10,915 bases of DNA from Hyphomicrobiales bacterium (GTDB lineage Bacteria > Pseudomonadota > Alphaproteobacteria > Rhizobiales > Aestuariivirgaceae). The DNA is taken from NCBI GenBank assembly GCA_012032065.1, contig JAAURV010000074.1:1-10915 (forward strand). Direction: 5' to 3'. Below are positions 1-6,528 of the stretch, in pieces. Position 1 is the stretch's first letter, and the number at the start of each line of letters is the position of its first letter. The position numbers and the translations under genes were made by a program. The notes beneath the pieces are model-generated. The model was not told the DNA's origin and did no database searches. It saw only the letters and a list, made by a program, of their open reading frames with translations.

Positions 1-2
1 CG

Positions 3-690
3 CTTCTCGACTTCTTCGCGCGCAAGAATATCATGACGCGCGCGTTCGACACCGAGTGTCCGCGTGGCAGTCTCAAGCGTTTCTATCCCGGCATCACGGA
101 GGTCATCGATCTCTCGAATGTCGCGCATCAGATGAAGGTTCTCGACACACTGGAGACGGCCAATGTGCCGGTGACGGTGGTCGACCTCAAGGCGGGCAAC
201 CTGTCCTATGCGCTCGATATTTTCGAGCGCATTGGCGTTCTCGAGGCGGTGCGGGGAGGGGCGTTTAACCTGGGACTCTTCCATGTGATTGGGCCTTCGA
301 TTGCGTCGCTCGACGAGATTGGCGAGATCGCCAAATATCTCCCGGGCGTGCATTACGTGCTGGCGCGGAACTTCATCAACGAGACGAATTTCTTCGAGTG
401 GGATCAGGTCACTCACCGCAAGTATTTCGCCCAGATCAACAAGGCCCAGGAAATCGACATTCCGAAGCTCAACGAAATGGCCTACGAGCAGGTCGATGTG
501 GCGGGCGTCACCTACCGCGACTTCATCGAGAACCGGGCGGCCGATGGCGCTCCGGCGAAAATTCTCCTTCGTGCTGCGCGGTTATGCGCGCAAATGGTGC
601 GAGGAGATCGACGAAGAGATGGTGCGGGTGAAACTACTGCAGGAACTCGTGGCGGGCGGCAGGACGGTCAAGGCGGCCGCCGCGGCTTAA
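3..690 (+). CDS. P-loop NTPase-like protein, 5' truncated, frameshifted
   Basis: The reading frame is already open at the window edge, so the N-terminus, where a Walker A loop would be expected, is missing. What remains resembles the later part of a ParA/MinD-like (SIMIBI) nucleotide-binding fold. It has a strand ending in AFDTE near the start, followed by beta-alpha units including VTVVDLKAGN, FHVIGPS and HYVLARNF. That family assignment is inference from pattern, and I do not recognise a named gene. At 558-561 there are four A's where three would keep the frame. Removing one joins ..DGAPAK to FSFVLRGYARKWCEEIDEE and runs to TAA at 688-690, about 228 residues. Without the repair the original frame continues as unlikely arginine-rich sequence into the next gene. 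The C-terminus ends in an alanine run. The next gene starts 55 bases downstream on the same strand and encodes another P-loop protein, so the two probably form an operon. It could be a conjugation-type or partition-type ATPase, but nothing here decides that. Confidence 0.7.
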
Positions 691-745
691 GCGGCGGCTT
701 GGCGCGGCTGGGCACGAAACCAGCCGCCAACTCCATAGGACGGCC

Positions 746-1405
746 ATGCGGCGTTCGCCGGTCATCTTCGTCGTTTGCTCGGTCAGGCCGCGCAGCGGCA
801 AGTCGTTGCTGGCGCGGGTGCTGGTCGACTATCTCTTGCTCGACGGGTACGATCCCTTCGTTATCGATGCAGGTGACAGCGGCCACGCGCTGCGGCCATA
901 CTTTCCGGGGCGGACGGCGGCGGTGGACTACGGCCAGACGCTGGGCCGCATGAAGATCTTCGACACCATCATGGCGGGGCCAGGCCGCGACTATGTGATC
1001 GATCTGGCGGCGAGTGCGACGGCAAGCTTCTTCCAGTTCGCAAGCGAGCTCGACTTTATCGGCGAAGCGCGCGCTGCCGGATTCGGCACGGTCGTCATCT
1101 GCTTCGGAGCGGGCGCTCCCGGTCCGCTCTCAGGATTGCAGCTGAATTCCGGCGCCGACCTGTTCGTCGCCGCAGCCAGCGGCAAGCGCGCTCTCGCCGA
1201 GGACGCGATGCAGTTTCCGGAACTCGACGACGATACCGCGGAAGCCATTGCCTCGCGGCGCGTGTCGCTGCGCGCGTTCCTGCTGGGAGATGAAAGCGCC
1301 GTGCCCGAGCCGAACCGGGGGCCGCTCAAGGGTTACCTCTATCATGCGATGTCGGCGCTCCGGGAGATCGAGTTGGCGCTGAGCCGGAAGAAGCTGAGGG
1401 CGTGA
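746..1405 (+). CDS. Small P-loop NTPase of unknown role
   Basis: This 219-residue protein has a recognisable but deviant Walker A loop, SVRPRSGKSLLAR at residues 12-24, with Lys19 and Ser20 in the GKS core. It is followed by a long helix and by the strand PFVIDAGDSG (Asp41). A second hydrophobic strand ends in YVIDLAAS (Asp86) and could act as a Walker B-like element. The layout, with a P-loop at the extreme N-terminus and an acidic strand about 20 residues later, fits the MinD/ParA-like superfamily. That is an inference, since the loop is not the textbook KGGxGKT. There is no signal peptide or membrane segment, so it is probably cytoplasmic. The ATG is preceded by AGGA at 737-740 with a 5-base gap, which supports this start. 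It follows another NTPase-like gene, and the pair may be a duplication or a heteromeric ATPase. The reaction and partner are unknown. Confidence 0.75.
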   Translation: MRRSPVIFVVCSVRPRSGKSLLARVLVDYLLLDGYDPFVIDAGDSGHALRPYFPGRTAAVDYGQTLGRMKIFDTIMAGPGRDYVIDLAASATASFFQFASELDFIGEARAAGFGTVVICFGAGAPGPLSGLQLNSGADLFVAAASGKRALAEDAMQFPELDDDTAEAIASRRVSLRAFLLGDESAVPEPNRGPLKGYLYHAMSALREIELALSRKKLRA

Positions 1406-1419
1406 TGCCCAGCAAATTT

Positions 1420-1448
1420 GCGCCGACAAGTTCTTCCTTGTCTGGCGC
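1420..1448 (+). terminator. Possible terminator after the NTPase pair
   Basis: This is an imperfect hairpin 15 bases after the NTPase stop. The outer arms are GCGCC (1420-1424) and GGCGC (1444-1448), and the inner arms are ACAAG (1426-1430) and CTTGT (1437-1441). The loop is TTCTTC, with a small 1x2 internal loop. The following bases (TTGATTTCC) are only moderately T-rich, so Rho-independent termination is plausible rather than certain. Confidence 0.4.
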
Positions 1449-1451
1449 TTG

Positions 1452-1475
1452 ATTTCCAGCGACATTACTGGAAAT
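1452..1475. repeat. 8-bp perfect inverted repeat
   Basis: ATTTCCAG (1452-1459) and CTGGAAAT (1468-1475) are exact reverse complements separated by 8 bases. It lies just downstream of the candidate terminator in a gene-free gap. It could be a regulator site, part of a longer terminator structure, or remnant mobile DNA. No downstream promoter or gene explains it. Confidence 0.45.
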
Positions 1476-1539
1476 AGTTGGAGTACATTTTTGGACAGCC
1501 CGCAGAAGCGCGCGATCCGAAATTACCGTTCCCGGCTCG

Positions 1540-1649
1540 TCTAGCGCATAACGCGCTCAAGTGGAATCACTTGAGCGTTCAGTTATGCGCCAGATTCAAA
1601 TTGTTAGAGCAACTTACCGGCGGTCGAATGACCGCCGGTTGCTCTAGCG
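1540..1649. repeat. Twin-hairpin palindromic element (REP/BIME-like)
   Basis: Two long hairpins stand side by side. The first spans 1544-1590: outer arms GCGCATAAC and GTTATGCGC, inner arms CGCTCAAGTG (1554-1563) and CACTTGAGCG (1568-1577). The second spans 1605-1646: outer arms TAGAGCAA and TTGCTCTA, inner arms CCGGCGGTC (1617-1625) and GACCGCCGG (1630-1638). Both have the same GAAT tetraloop and the same design of outer arm, one-sided bulge and inner arm. The bulge is mainly on the 3' side in the first hairpin and on the 5' side in the second. TCTAGCG occurs at both ends (1540-1546 and 1643-1649). Such arrangement is known from REP/BIME-type intergenic elements mobilised by REP-associated tyrosine transposases. 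I infer membership in that class but cannot count genomic copies from one window. It ends where the decayed antitoxin begins. Confidence 0.65.
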
Positions 1650-1650
1650 T

Positions 1651-1892
1651 GGGCTTGCCCGTTTTGAGGTGCTTGGGCGCGATGCGGACCGCGATCTCAT
1701 TCGCTCTTTGGCCCGGCGGCTGGCGGAAGACTCACCAGCGGCTACGCAATTGCGCACGGCAGTCTCTCAAAGCATTTCCGGACAGCGGCCCAAAAAGGAA
1801 ATATCGTAGCCGCGCTCCGTCGCTCCCGGCTTGTTGGTGCGGGTCTCAATTTGAAACGGTCCCGCGAAGCAGGACGCAAGATCGACTTCCGA
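1651..1892 (+). pseudogene. vapB: Decayed VapB-type antitoxin
   Basis: Reading from 1651 gives GLARFEVLGRDADRDLIRSL followed by an arginine- and alanine-rich helix and ISGQRPKK. The frame then breaks near 1797, where one G appears to be missing. In the next frame it continues as GNIVAALRRSRLVGAGLNLK and RSREAGRKIDF to 1889. The tail IVAALRRSxLVGA..L..SRExGRK is, to my knowledge, a recurrent C-terminus of small VapB-like antitoxins found immediately before VapC PIN toxins in alphaproteobacteria. The repaired length of about 80 residues fits that family. No start codon is visible: the codon before the conserved region is CGT and a TAG lies just upstream, exactly at the edge of the twin-hairpin element. 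The stop is also lost, because TTC is followed by CGA (1890-1892) where TGA would be expected. It should make no functional antitoxin. Confidence 0.7.
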
Positions 1893-2323
1893 CGCGCTAC
1901 CTGCTCGACACGAACATCATTAGCAACATTGCAAAACCCATCCCCTCGGAATCTCTCATCGCGTGGATGAGCGAGCAAGAGGACGAAGATTTGTTCATTG
2001 CATCGTTGACTATTGCTGAAATCCACCGGGGAGTACCGGAGAAGCCAGCAGGTCAAAAGCGCAAAATGCTTGAGGCATGGTTCGCCGGTCCGGAAGGGCC
2101 ACAGGCCCTGTTTGCCGGCCGGGTGCCGCCATTCGACGAAAAGGGGGCTTTCGTTTAAGCTCTGCTGATGGCGGAGGGGAAATGACGTGGAAAGCCTCGT
2201 AGCGCACTCGACACGATCATCGCGGCCGTGGCCGAGGCGCATGGATGCGTTTTGGTTACGGATAACCACAAAGACTTCACCGGTATCGATACTATCGACG
2301 CGCTGCGCGGAGTAGTGCGATGA
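1892..2323 (+). pseudogene. vapC: Decayed VapC PIN-domain toxin
   Basis: VapC toxins are PIN-domain endoribonucleases that cut tRNA or rRNA when free of their antitoxin. All four acidic positions of the fold are still readable in one frame: Asp in YLLDTNIIS, Glu in LTIAEIHRG, Asp in LDTIIAAVAEAHG and Asp in LVTDNHKDF. The frame is closed by TGA at 2321-2323, giving about 143 codons, normal for VapC. It is broken in three ways. The expected initiator is ACG (1892-1894), TAA interrupts at 2156-2158, and TGA at 2183-2185 stands where CGA (Arg) would fit GKxRGKPRS. The last acidic residues lie after both stops, so no active PIN domain can form. The ancestral junction with vapB was probably TGATG. 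This is a relic rather than a working toxin. Confidence 0.85.
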
Positions 2324-2326
2324 ACG

Positions 2327-2346
2327 TGCTTCCGGCGACGGAAGCA
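2327..2346. terminator. GNRA-loop hairpin between convergent genes
   Basis: TGCTTCCG (2327-2334) and CGGAAGCA (2339-2346) form a perfect 8-bp stem closed by a GCGA tetraloop. It sits in the 24-base gap between the end of vapC (+) and the end of the SNF2 helicase gene (-). The + strand flank is TTCATTCG, so the U-tract is short. The position suits a bidirectional terminator. Confidence 0.55.
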
Positions 2347-2347
2347 T

Positions 2348-4816
2348 TCATTCGTCAAGCCTTCGTCTCTCGCGCAAGCTGTCCGCGAGCGCCGAAAGCG
2401 CATTGGCAAGTTGTTTCGCTGTTTCGGGCGGCGGCAGCGGTATCTTGAGATTTTGCGCGCCGGTCGCTGGATCGCGCTCAATCCAAGGATGCGCGGCAGC
2501 ATTGGGATCGTTGGCTGAAGCCAATGCGGCGGCGAATTGCGCGCCTACCTGCATCAGGGTTTGCCACGGATCGGTTGCCACCTCGGATGGTGGCCGCGCC
2601 GTCAGCGCCTCGAAAGCGGCTTCGCTTGATTCTTCCACGGACTTGGCATCTTCGGCCGTGACGATGTTTCCCACCTCTTCGGCCGGCGTCACCGCCTCGC
2701 TCTCCCCCATATGTCCGGTGACGTTTTCCACGTCCTTCATGAAGCGAGTGAGCCGCGAGCCGCCGAGCGATATCTCGCCGTTGCCGCCGTCGAGAATTCC
2801 CGCGGACAGGGAACGCTTGAATGCCAGCACCGAAAGCATGCCCTCCTCGATCGTGCCCTTGGACACGAAATTTACGATCCGCACCGGCCGTTTTTGGCCC
2901 ATGCGGTGGATGCGCGCGATGCGTTGTTCGAGAATGGCCGGGTTCCACGGCAGGTCCATGTTGATCAGCGTCGAAGCGTGCTGCAGATTGAGGCCTGTCG
3001 AGCCGGCATCGGTGGACAGGAACACTCGGCAGGCGGGATCGCCGCGAAACCGCTCGACCAAGGCCGGCCGTTTCTCCGATGGCACGCCGCCGTGGAAACT
3101 GACATAGCCCAGGCCCCGCGCTTCAAGCCTGCGGATGACGATGTCGTGTGTCCGGGTCCATTGCGAGAACACCACTGCCTTGGCCTCGGGCTCGGCGAAG
3201 AGATCGTCGAACAGCGCCGCCAACTCGTCGGCCTTGACGCCATGATCGGTTTCCTGGTCTAGCAGATAGGTGCTGTTGCACGACATGCGCATGTTCTGCA
3301 GCGCGCAGGTCATCCTCCGCTGATCCTTGTCCGACAGGAACCTGGTCCGGCGCCAACGCTGGACGATCTTCGCTACGACGTCGGCATTCTCCTGGTGGTA
3401 AAGCATTTGCATCTCGGTCATCGGCACCAACAGGTTCTGGTCGGTCCGGCTCGGCAGTTGCCGCAGCACCGCGGATTTGCGGCGGCGGATCATCACTGGA
3501 GTCAGCGTCTGGCCGATCTTTTCCAGTCCGGTGTAGCCGGTGACTCGGCCTGCTTCGTCCCTGACCTGATGCTCGTGCAGAAGTTTCCAAACCGGCCCCA
3601 GCCGGTGCTGGTCGACAAACTGGACAATGGAAATCAGCTCCTCCAGTTTGTTTTCCAAAGGCGTTCCGGTAAGCACGATCGCATAGGGGCTGTCGACGCG
3701 TTTCAAGGCGCGCGCCGCGATGGTGTTCCAATTCTTCACCCGTTGCGCTTCATCGACGATCACCAGTTCCGGCGCCCAAGCCGCGATCAGGTCGATATCG
3801 GGTCTGAGTTTCTCGTAGTTCGTGATCTTGCAGAAGTCATCCAGCGCGTAGTCCTTCTGCCGCTGCGCCCGTCCGCCGTTGATGATCCGCGCCGCATTTT
3901 CCCCCTGCCGCGCGAAGCGCGCGATTTCGCTTTGCCACTGGTATTTGAGCGAGGTCGGGCAGATCACCAGCACTTTCGAGACGCCGAAATGCCGTGCCAG
4001 TATTTCCGTCGCGGCGATTGCCTGTATGGTCTTGCCCAGTCCCATGTCGTCGCCGATCAGCGCCCGGCCGGCCCGCACCGCGAACAGCGCGCCCTCGGCC
4101 TGATAAGGATATAGCGGCGCCTTAAGCAAATTTGTCATCGCGGGATCGGCGGCGCCGCGCGGAAACATCCTTTCCAGCATGACGGCACGCCGTTCCGCGT
4201 CGCGGCGGCCGGCGATGAAATCGAGCGCGTCGTCATAGGCACGCAACTCATGGCCACTTTTCGAGGCCATGGTCATGAATTGCTCAAGCTCGCCAAGGCG
4301 CTCATCCGGCAGCATGCCGTTCCGTTCAGTGTCGAACAAATTGGCCGCCGCCTCGCTTAACTCAGATGGGAAATCGGCGCCGGCGCGAAAATGCACCCGG
4401 CGCTGGCCATCATTGCGCAGATACAATTCGGAAAATGCCGGCCGGTAGCCGCGCGCGAACGCCGTCTTGGCGCCGCGTTTTTTCTGAAGCTTGGCGAGCG
4501 TGAATTCGATGTGCTTGCAGGTTCCCAGTTCGCTGGTCGAATAATCGGGGCAAGAACAAAAATTGCCGCCCGGCCCCAGGCCGCGTATCGCCACGCGGTA
4601 GCTCGAATTCGAAACCGGGTTGCTGACCCGGAACTCGGAAAAAAATGGTTCGCCGCCCAGATTTTCAAGGCCGAATACCTGGTCGCGGCCGAACTGGCGA
4701 CGCAAGGCCCGTTGCCAATCCACCGGCGAAAGACCGGCACGTGCATGGCTGCGCGAGAACTTGGGGACTTTGTCCGGCTCGGCAGCGGAGTTCGGATTTC
4801 GGCGCCTGGATTTCAT
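2348..4816 (-). CDS. SWIM zinc-finger SNF2 family helicase
   Basis: This is a DNA-dependent ATPase of the SNF2/RapA superfamily 2 group, likely acting on protein-DNA or transcription complexes. Counting from a GTG at 4831, the order is as follows. A SWIM-type zinc finger has Cys92, Cys94, Cys105 and His107 (CSC..CKH). The Walker A is DDMGLGKT at 261-268, the motif II box is DEAQ at 360-363, and LTGTPLEN spans 387-394. The C-terminal RecA lobe has SFHGG near 578-582, DAGSTGLNL at 608-616 and the arginine-finger motif RIHRMGQKR at 640-648. Residues 700-827 are an acidic linker plus a predicted helical tail that I do not recognise. I prefer ATG at 4814-4816 (MKSRRRNPNS, 822 residues), with GGTGGA upstream, but the GTG five codons earlier is possible. 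All catalytic motifs are intact. It stands alone behind its own promoter; there is no adjacent methylase or nuclease to make it a phage-defence module. Confidence 0.9.
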   Translation of the reverse strand: MKSRRRNPNSAAEPDKVPKFSRSHARAGLSPVDWQRALRRQFGRDQVFGLENLGGEPFFSEFRVSNPVSNSSYRVAIRGLGPGGNFCSCPDYSTSELGTCKHIEFTLAKLQKKRGAKTAFARGYRPAFSELYLRNDGQRRVHFRAGADFPSELSEAAANLFDTERNGMLPDERLGELEQFMTMASKSGHELRAYDDALDFIAGRRDAERRAVMLERMFPRGAADPAMTNLLKAPLYPYQAEGALFAVRAGRALIGDDMGLGKTIQAIAATEILARHFGVSKVLVICPTSLKYQWQSEIARFARQGENAARIINGGRAQRQKDYALDDFCKITNYEKLRPDIDLIAAWAPELVIVDEAQRVKNWNTIAARALKRVDSPYAIVLTGTPLENKLEELISIVQFVDQHRLGPVWKLLHEHQVRDEAGRVTGYTGLEKIGQTLTPVMIRRRKSAVLRQLPSRTDQNLLVPMTEMQMLYHQENADVVAKIVQRWRRTRFLSDKDQRRMTCALQNMRMSCNSTYLLDQETDHGVKADELAALFDDLFAEPEAKAVVFSQWTRTHDIVIRRLEARGLGYVSFHGGVPSEKRPALVERFRGDPACRVFLSTDAGSTGLNLQHASTLINMDLPWNPAILEQRIARIHRMGQKRPVRIVNFVSKGTIEEGMLSVLAFKRSLSAGILDGGNGEISLGGSRLTRFMKDVENVTGHMGESEAVTPAEEVGNIVTAEDAKSVEESSEAAFEALTARPPSEVATDPWQTLMQVGAQFAAALASANDPNAAAHPWIERDPATGAQNLKIPLPPPETAKQLANALSALADSLRERRRLDE

Positions 4817-4841
4817 CGAAGGACATTCCACCCGGCAAGAG

Positions 4842-4870
4842 ATTCTGACGAGACATTACCACACATTCAA
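4842..4870 (-). promoter_or_regulatory. Candidate promoter of the SNF2 helicase gene
   Basis: On the - strand, TTGAAT (complement of 4865-4870) and CAGAAT (complement of 4842-4847) are separated by 17 bases. This matches sigma-70-type spacing and would start transcription near 4835, about 20 bases before the preferred ATG. The -10 box matches only 4 of 6 consensus positions. The whole 4832-4938 gap holds no obvious terminator for guaA, so read-through is possible. Confidence 0.35.
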
Positions 4871-4938
4871 CGCCCGGCTAATCAGATGGCCCCGCACATC
4901 GGAGATTGGCGCGACAAACATCCGCGTATCCCATTGCC

Positions 4939-6486
4939 TCATTCCCACTCGATCGTGCCCGGCGGCTTTGAAGTCACGTCGTAGACGACGCGCGAGACGC
5001 CTTTGACTTCGTTGATGATGCGGGTGGCGGTTTCGGCGAGGAAGCTGTGGTCGAAGGGGTAGCTTTCGGCGGTCATGCCATCGGTCGAAGTGACTGCGCG
5101 AAGGCCCAGTACGCGGTCGTAAGTGCGGCCATCGCCCATGACGCCCACGGTGCGCACGGGAAGGAGAACCGCGAAGGCTTGCCAGATGGCGTCGTACAAA
5201 CCGGCCTTGCGGATCTGATCGAGATAGATGGCGTCGGCGCGGCGCAGGATGTCGAGGCCTTCCTTGTCGATGCCGCCCGGCATGCGGATGGCAAGGCCGG
5301 GGCCGGGGAAGGGGTGACGGCCGACGAAAGAGGGCGGAAGGCCAAGCTCGCGGCCAAGGTCGCGCACTTCGTCCTTGAAGAGTTCGCGCAATGGTTCGAC
5401 GAGTTTCATGTGCATGCGCTCGGGCAAGCCGCCGACATTGTGATGCGACTTGATGGTGACGGACGGGCCGCCGGTGAAGGACACGCTTTCGATCACGTCG
5501 GGATAAAGCGTTCCTTGCGCGAGAAATGCCGCGCCGCCTGCCTTGTGCGCTTCGGCTTCGAACACGTCGATGAAGAGCTTGCCGATGATTTTGCGCTTCT
5601 GCTCGGGTTCGGAGACGCCGGCGAGCGCATCGAGGAACATCCCGCTTGCATCCACATGCATGAGCGGAATGTTGTAGTGATCGCGGAACATGCGCACCAC
5701 TTCTTGCGCTTCATTGAGTCGCATCAGTCCATGGTCGACGAAGATGCAAATGAGCTGCTCGCCGATGGCTTCGTGAATAAGTACTGCCGTCACGGCACTG
5801 TCGACGCCGCCCGAGAGGCCACAGATGACGCGTTCGAAGCCCACCTGCTTCTTGATCTTGTGGATCATCTCCGTGCGGAAATGCGCCATCGACCAATCGC
5901 CGCGGCAGCCGCAGATTTCGGTGGCGAAGTTTTTGAGAAGTTTCGCGCCATCGGGCGTGTGCACGACTTCCATGTGGAATTGCGTGGCGTAGAACTGGCG
6001 GCGTTCGTCGGCGATTGCCGCGAAGGGTGCGCCGTCGCTTGTGGCAATCACCTTGAAGCCGGCCGGGATGGCGGTGACGCGGTCGCCGTGGCTCATCCAC
6101 ACCTGGTGGCGTTCGCCAGTGTTCCACACGCCATCGAACAGCGCATTTCCGGCTTTGACCTCGACATAGGCCTTGCCGAACTCGCGGTGATCCGACGGCT
6201 CGACCTTGCCGCCCAACTGGGCGCACATGGTCTGCTCGCCGTAGCAGATGCCGAGCACCGGCAGCCCGCGCTTGAACACGCGCTCTGGCGCGCGGGGGCT
6301 TTGATGCTCATGGACCGAGGCGGGACCGCCCGAGAGGATGATGCCCTTGAGGCCCGGCCAGTCGAGCGCCTTCTCGGCCGACTGGAACGGCACGATTTCC
6401 GAATAAACGCCCGCTTCGCGGATGCGCCTTGCAATGAGCTGGGTGACTTGCGAGCCGAAGTCGACGATCAGAATGCGGTCCTGCAT
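4939..6486 (-). CDS. guaA: GMP synthase (glutamine-hydrolysing)
   Basis: GuaA converts XMP to GMP with ATP and glutamine, the last step of guanine nucleotide synthesis in the cytoplasm. The 515-residue product has the usual length and both modules. The class I glutamine amidotransferase domain has nucleophile Cys81 in GICYGEQ and the His171/Glu173 pair in QFHMEVVHTPDG. The ATP pyrophosphatase domain has the PP-loop SGGVDS at 225-230. The dimerisation/XMP-binding domain includes GRHPFPGPGLAIR, and the protein ends with the canonical KPPGTIEWE. One small oddity is Met172 between the catalytic His and Glu, where Pro is the common residue. The start ATG has no clear Shine-Dalgarno sequence. The upstream gene on the same strand, an aldo/keto reductase, ends 42 bases before it, so guaA may be read partly from that transcript or from a promoter inside the reductase gene. 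Confidence 0.97.
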   Translation of the reverse strand: MQDRILIVDFGSQVTQLIARRIREAGVYSEIVPFQSAEKALDWPGLKGIILSGGPASVHEHQSPRAPERVFKRGLPVLGICYGEQTMCAQLGGKVEPSDHREFGKAYVEVKAGNALFDGVWNTGERHQVWMSHGDRVTAIPAGFKVIATSDGAPFAAIADERRQFYATQFHMEVVHTPDGAKLLKNFATEICGCRGDWSMAHFRTEMIHKIKKQVGFERVICGLSGGVDSAVTAVLIHEAIGEQLICIFVDHGLMRLNEAQEVVRMFRDHYNIPLMHVDASGMFLDALAGVSEPEQKRKIIGKLFIDVFEAEAHKAGGAAFLAQGTLYPDVIESVSFTGGPSVTIKSHHNVGGLPERMHMKLVEPLRELFKDEVRDLGRELGLPPSFVGRHPFPGPGLAIRMPGGIDKEGLDILRRADAIYLDQIRKAGLYDAIWQAFAVLLPVRTVGVMGDGRTYDRVLGLRAVTSTDGMTAESYPFDHSFLAETATRIINEVKGVSRVVYDVTSKPPGTIEWE

Positions 6487-6528
6487 GGCGGGCGATTAAG
6501 GGAGTCTCAAGCGCGAGGCAAGGGCGGG

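Noticed and set aside
691..953. Continuation of the first NTPase frame to 953, giving a 306-residue protein
   Set aside because: It is an artefact of the extra A near 558-561; the tail is Arg/Gly/Ser-rich and overlaps the well-supported gene at 746.
1540..1649. CRISPR array
   Set aside because: The two palindromes have different stems, there is no repeated unit with regular spacers, and no cas gene is present.
1478..1650. Coding potential across the palindromic region
   Set aside because: The open frame runs through both hairpins, has no recognisable protein and no ribosome site; only its later part coincides with the vapC relic.
2348..4831. SNF2 helicase as part of a DISARM-like or other defence island
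   Set aside because: No methylase, nuclease, phospholipase or DUF1998 gene adjoins it; the neighbours are guaA and a dead toxin pair.
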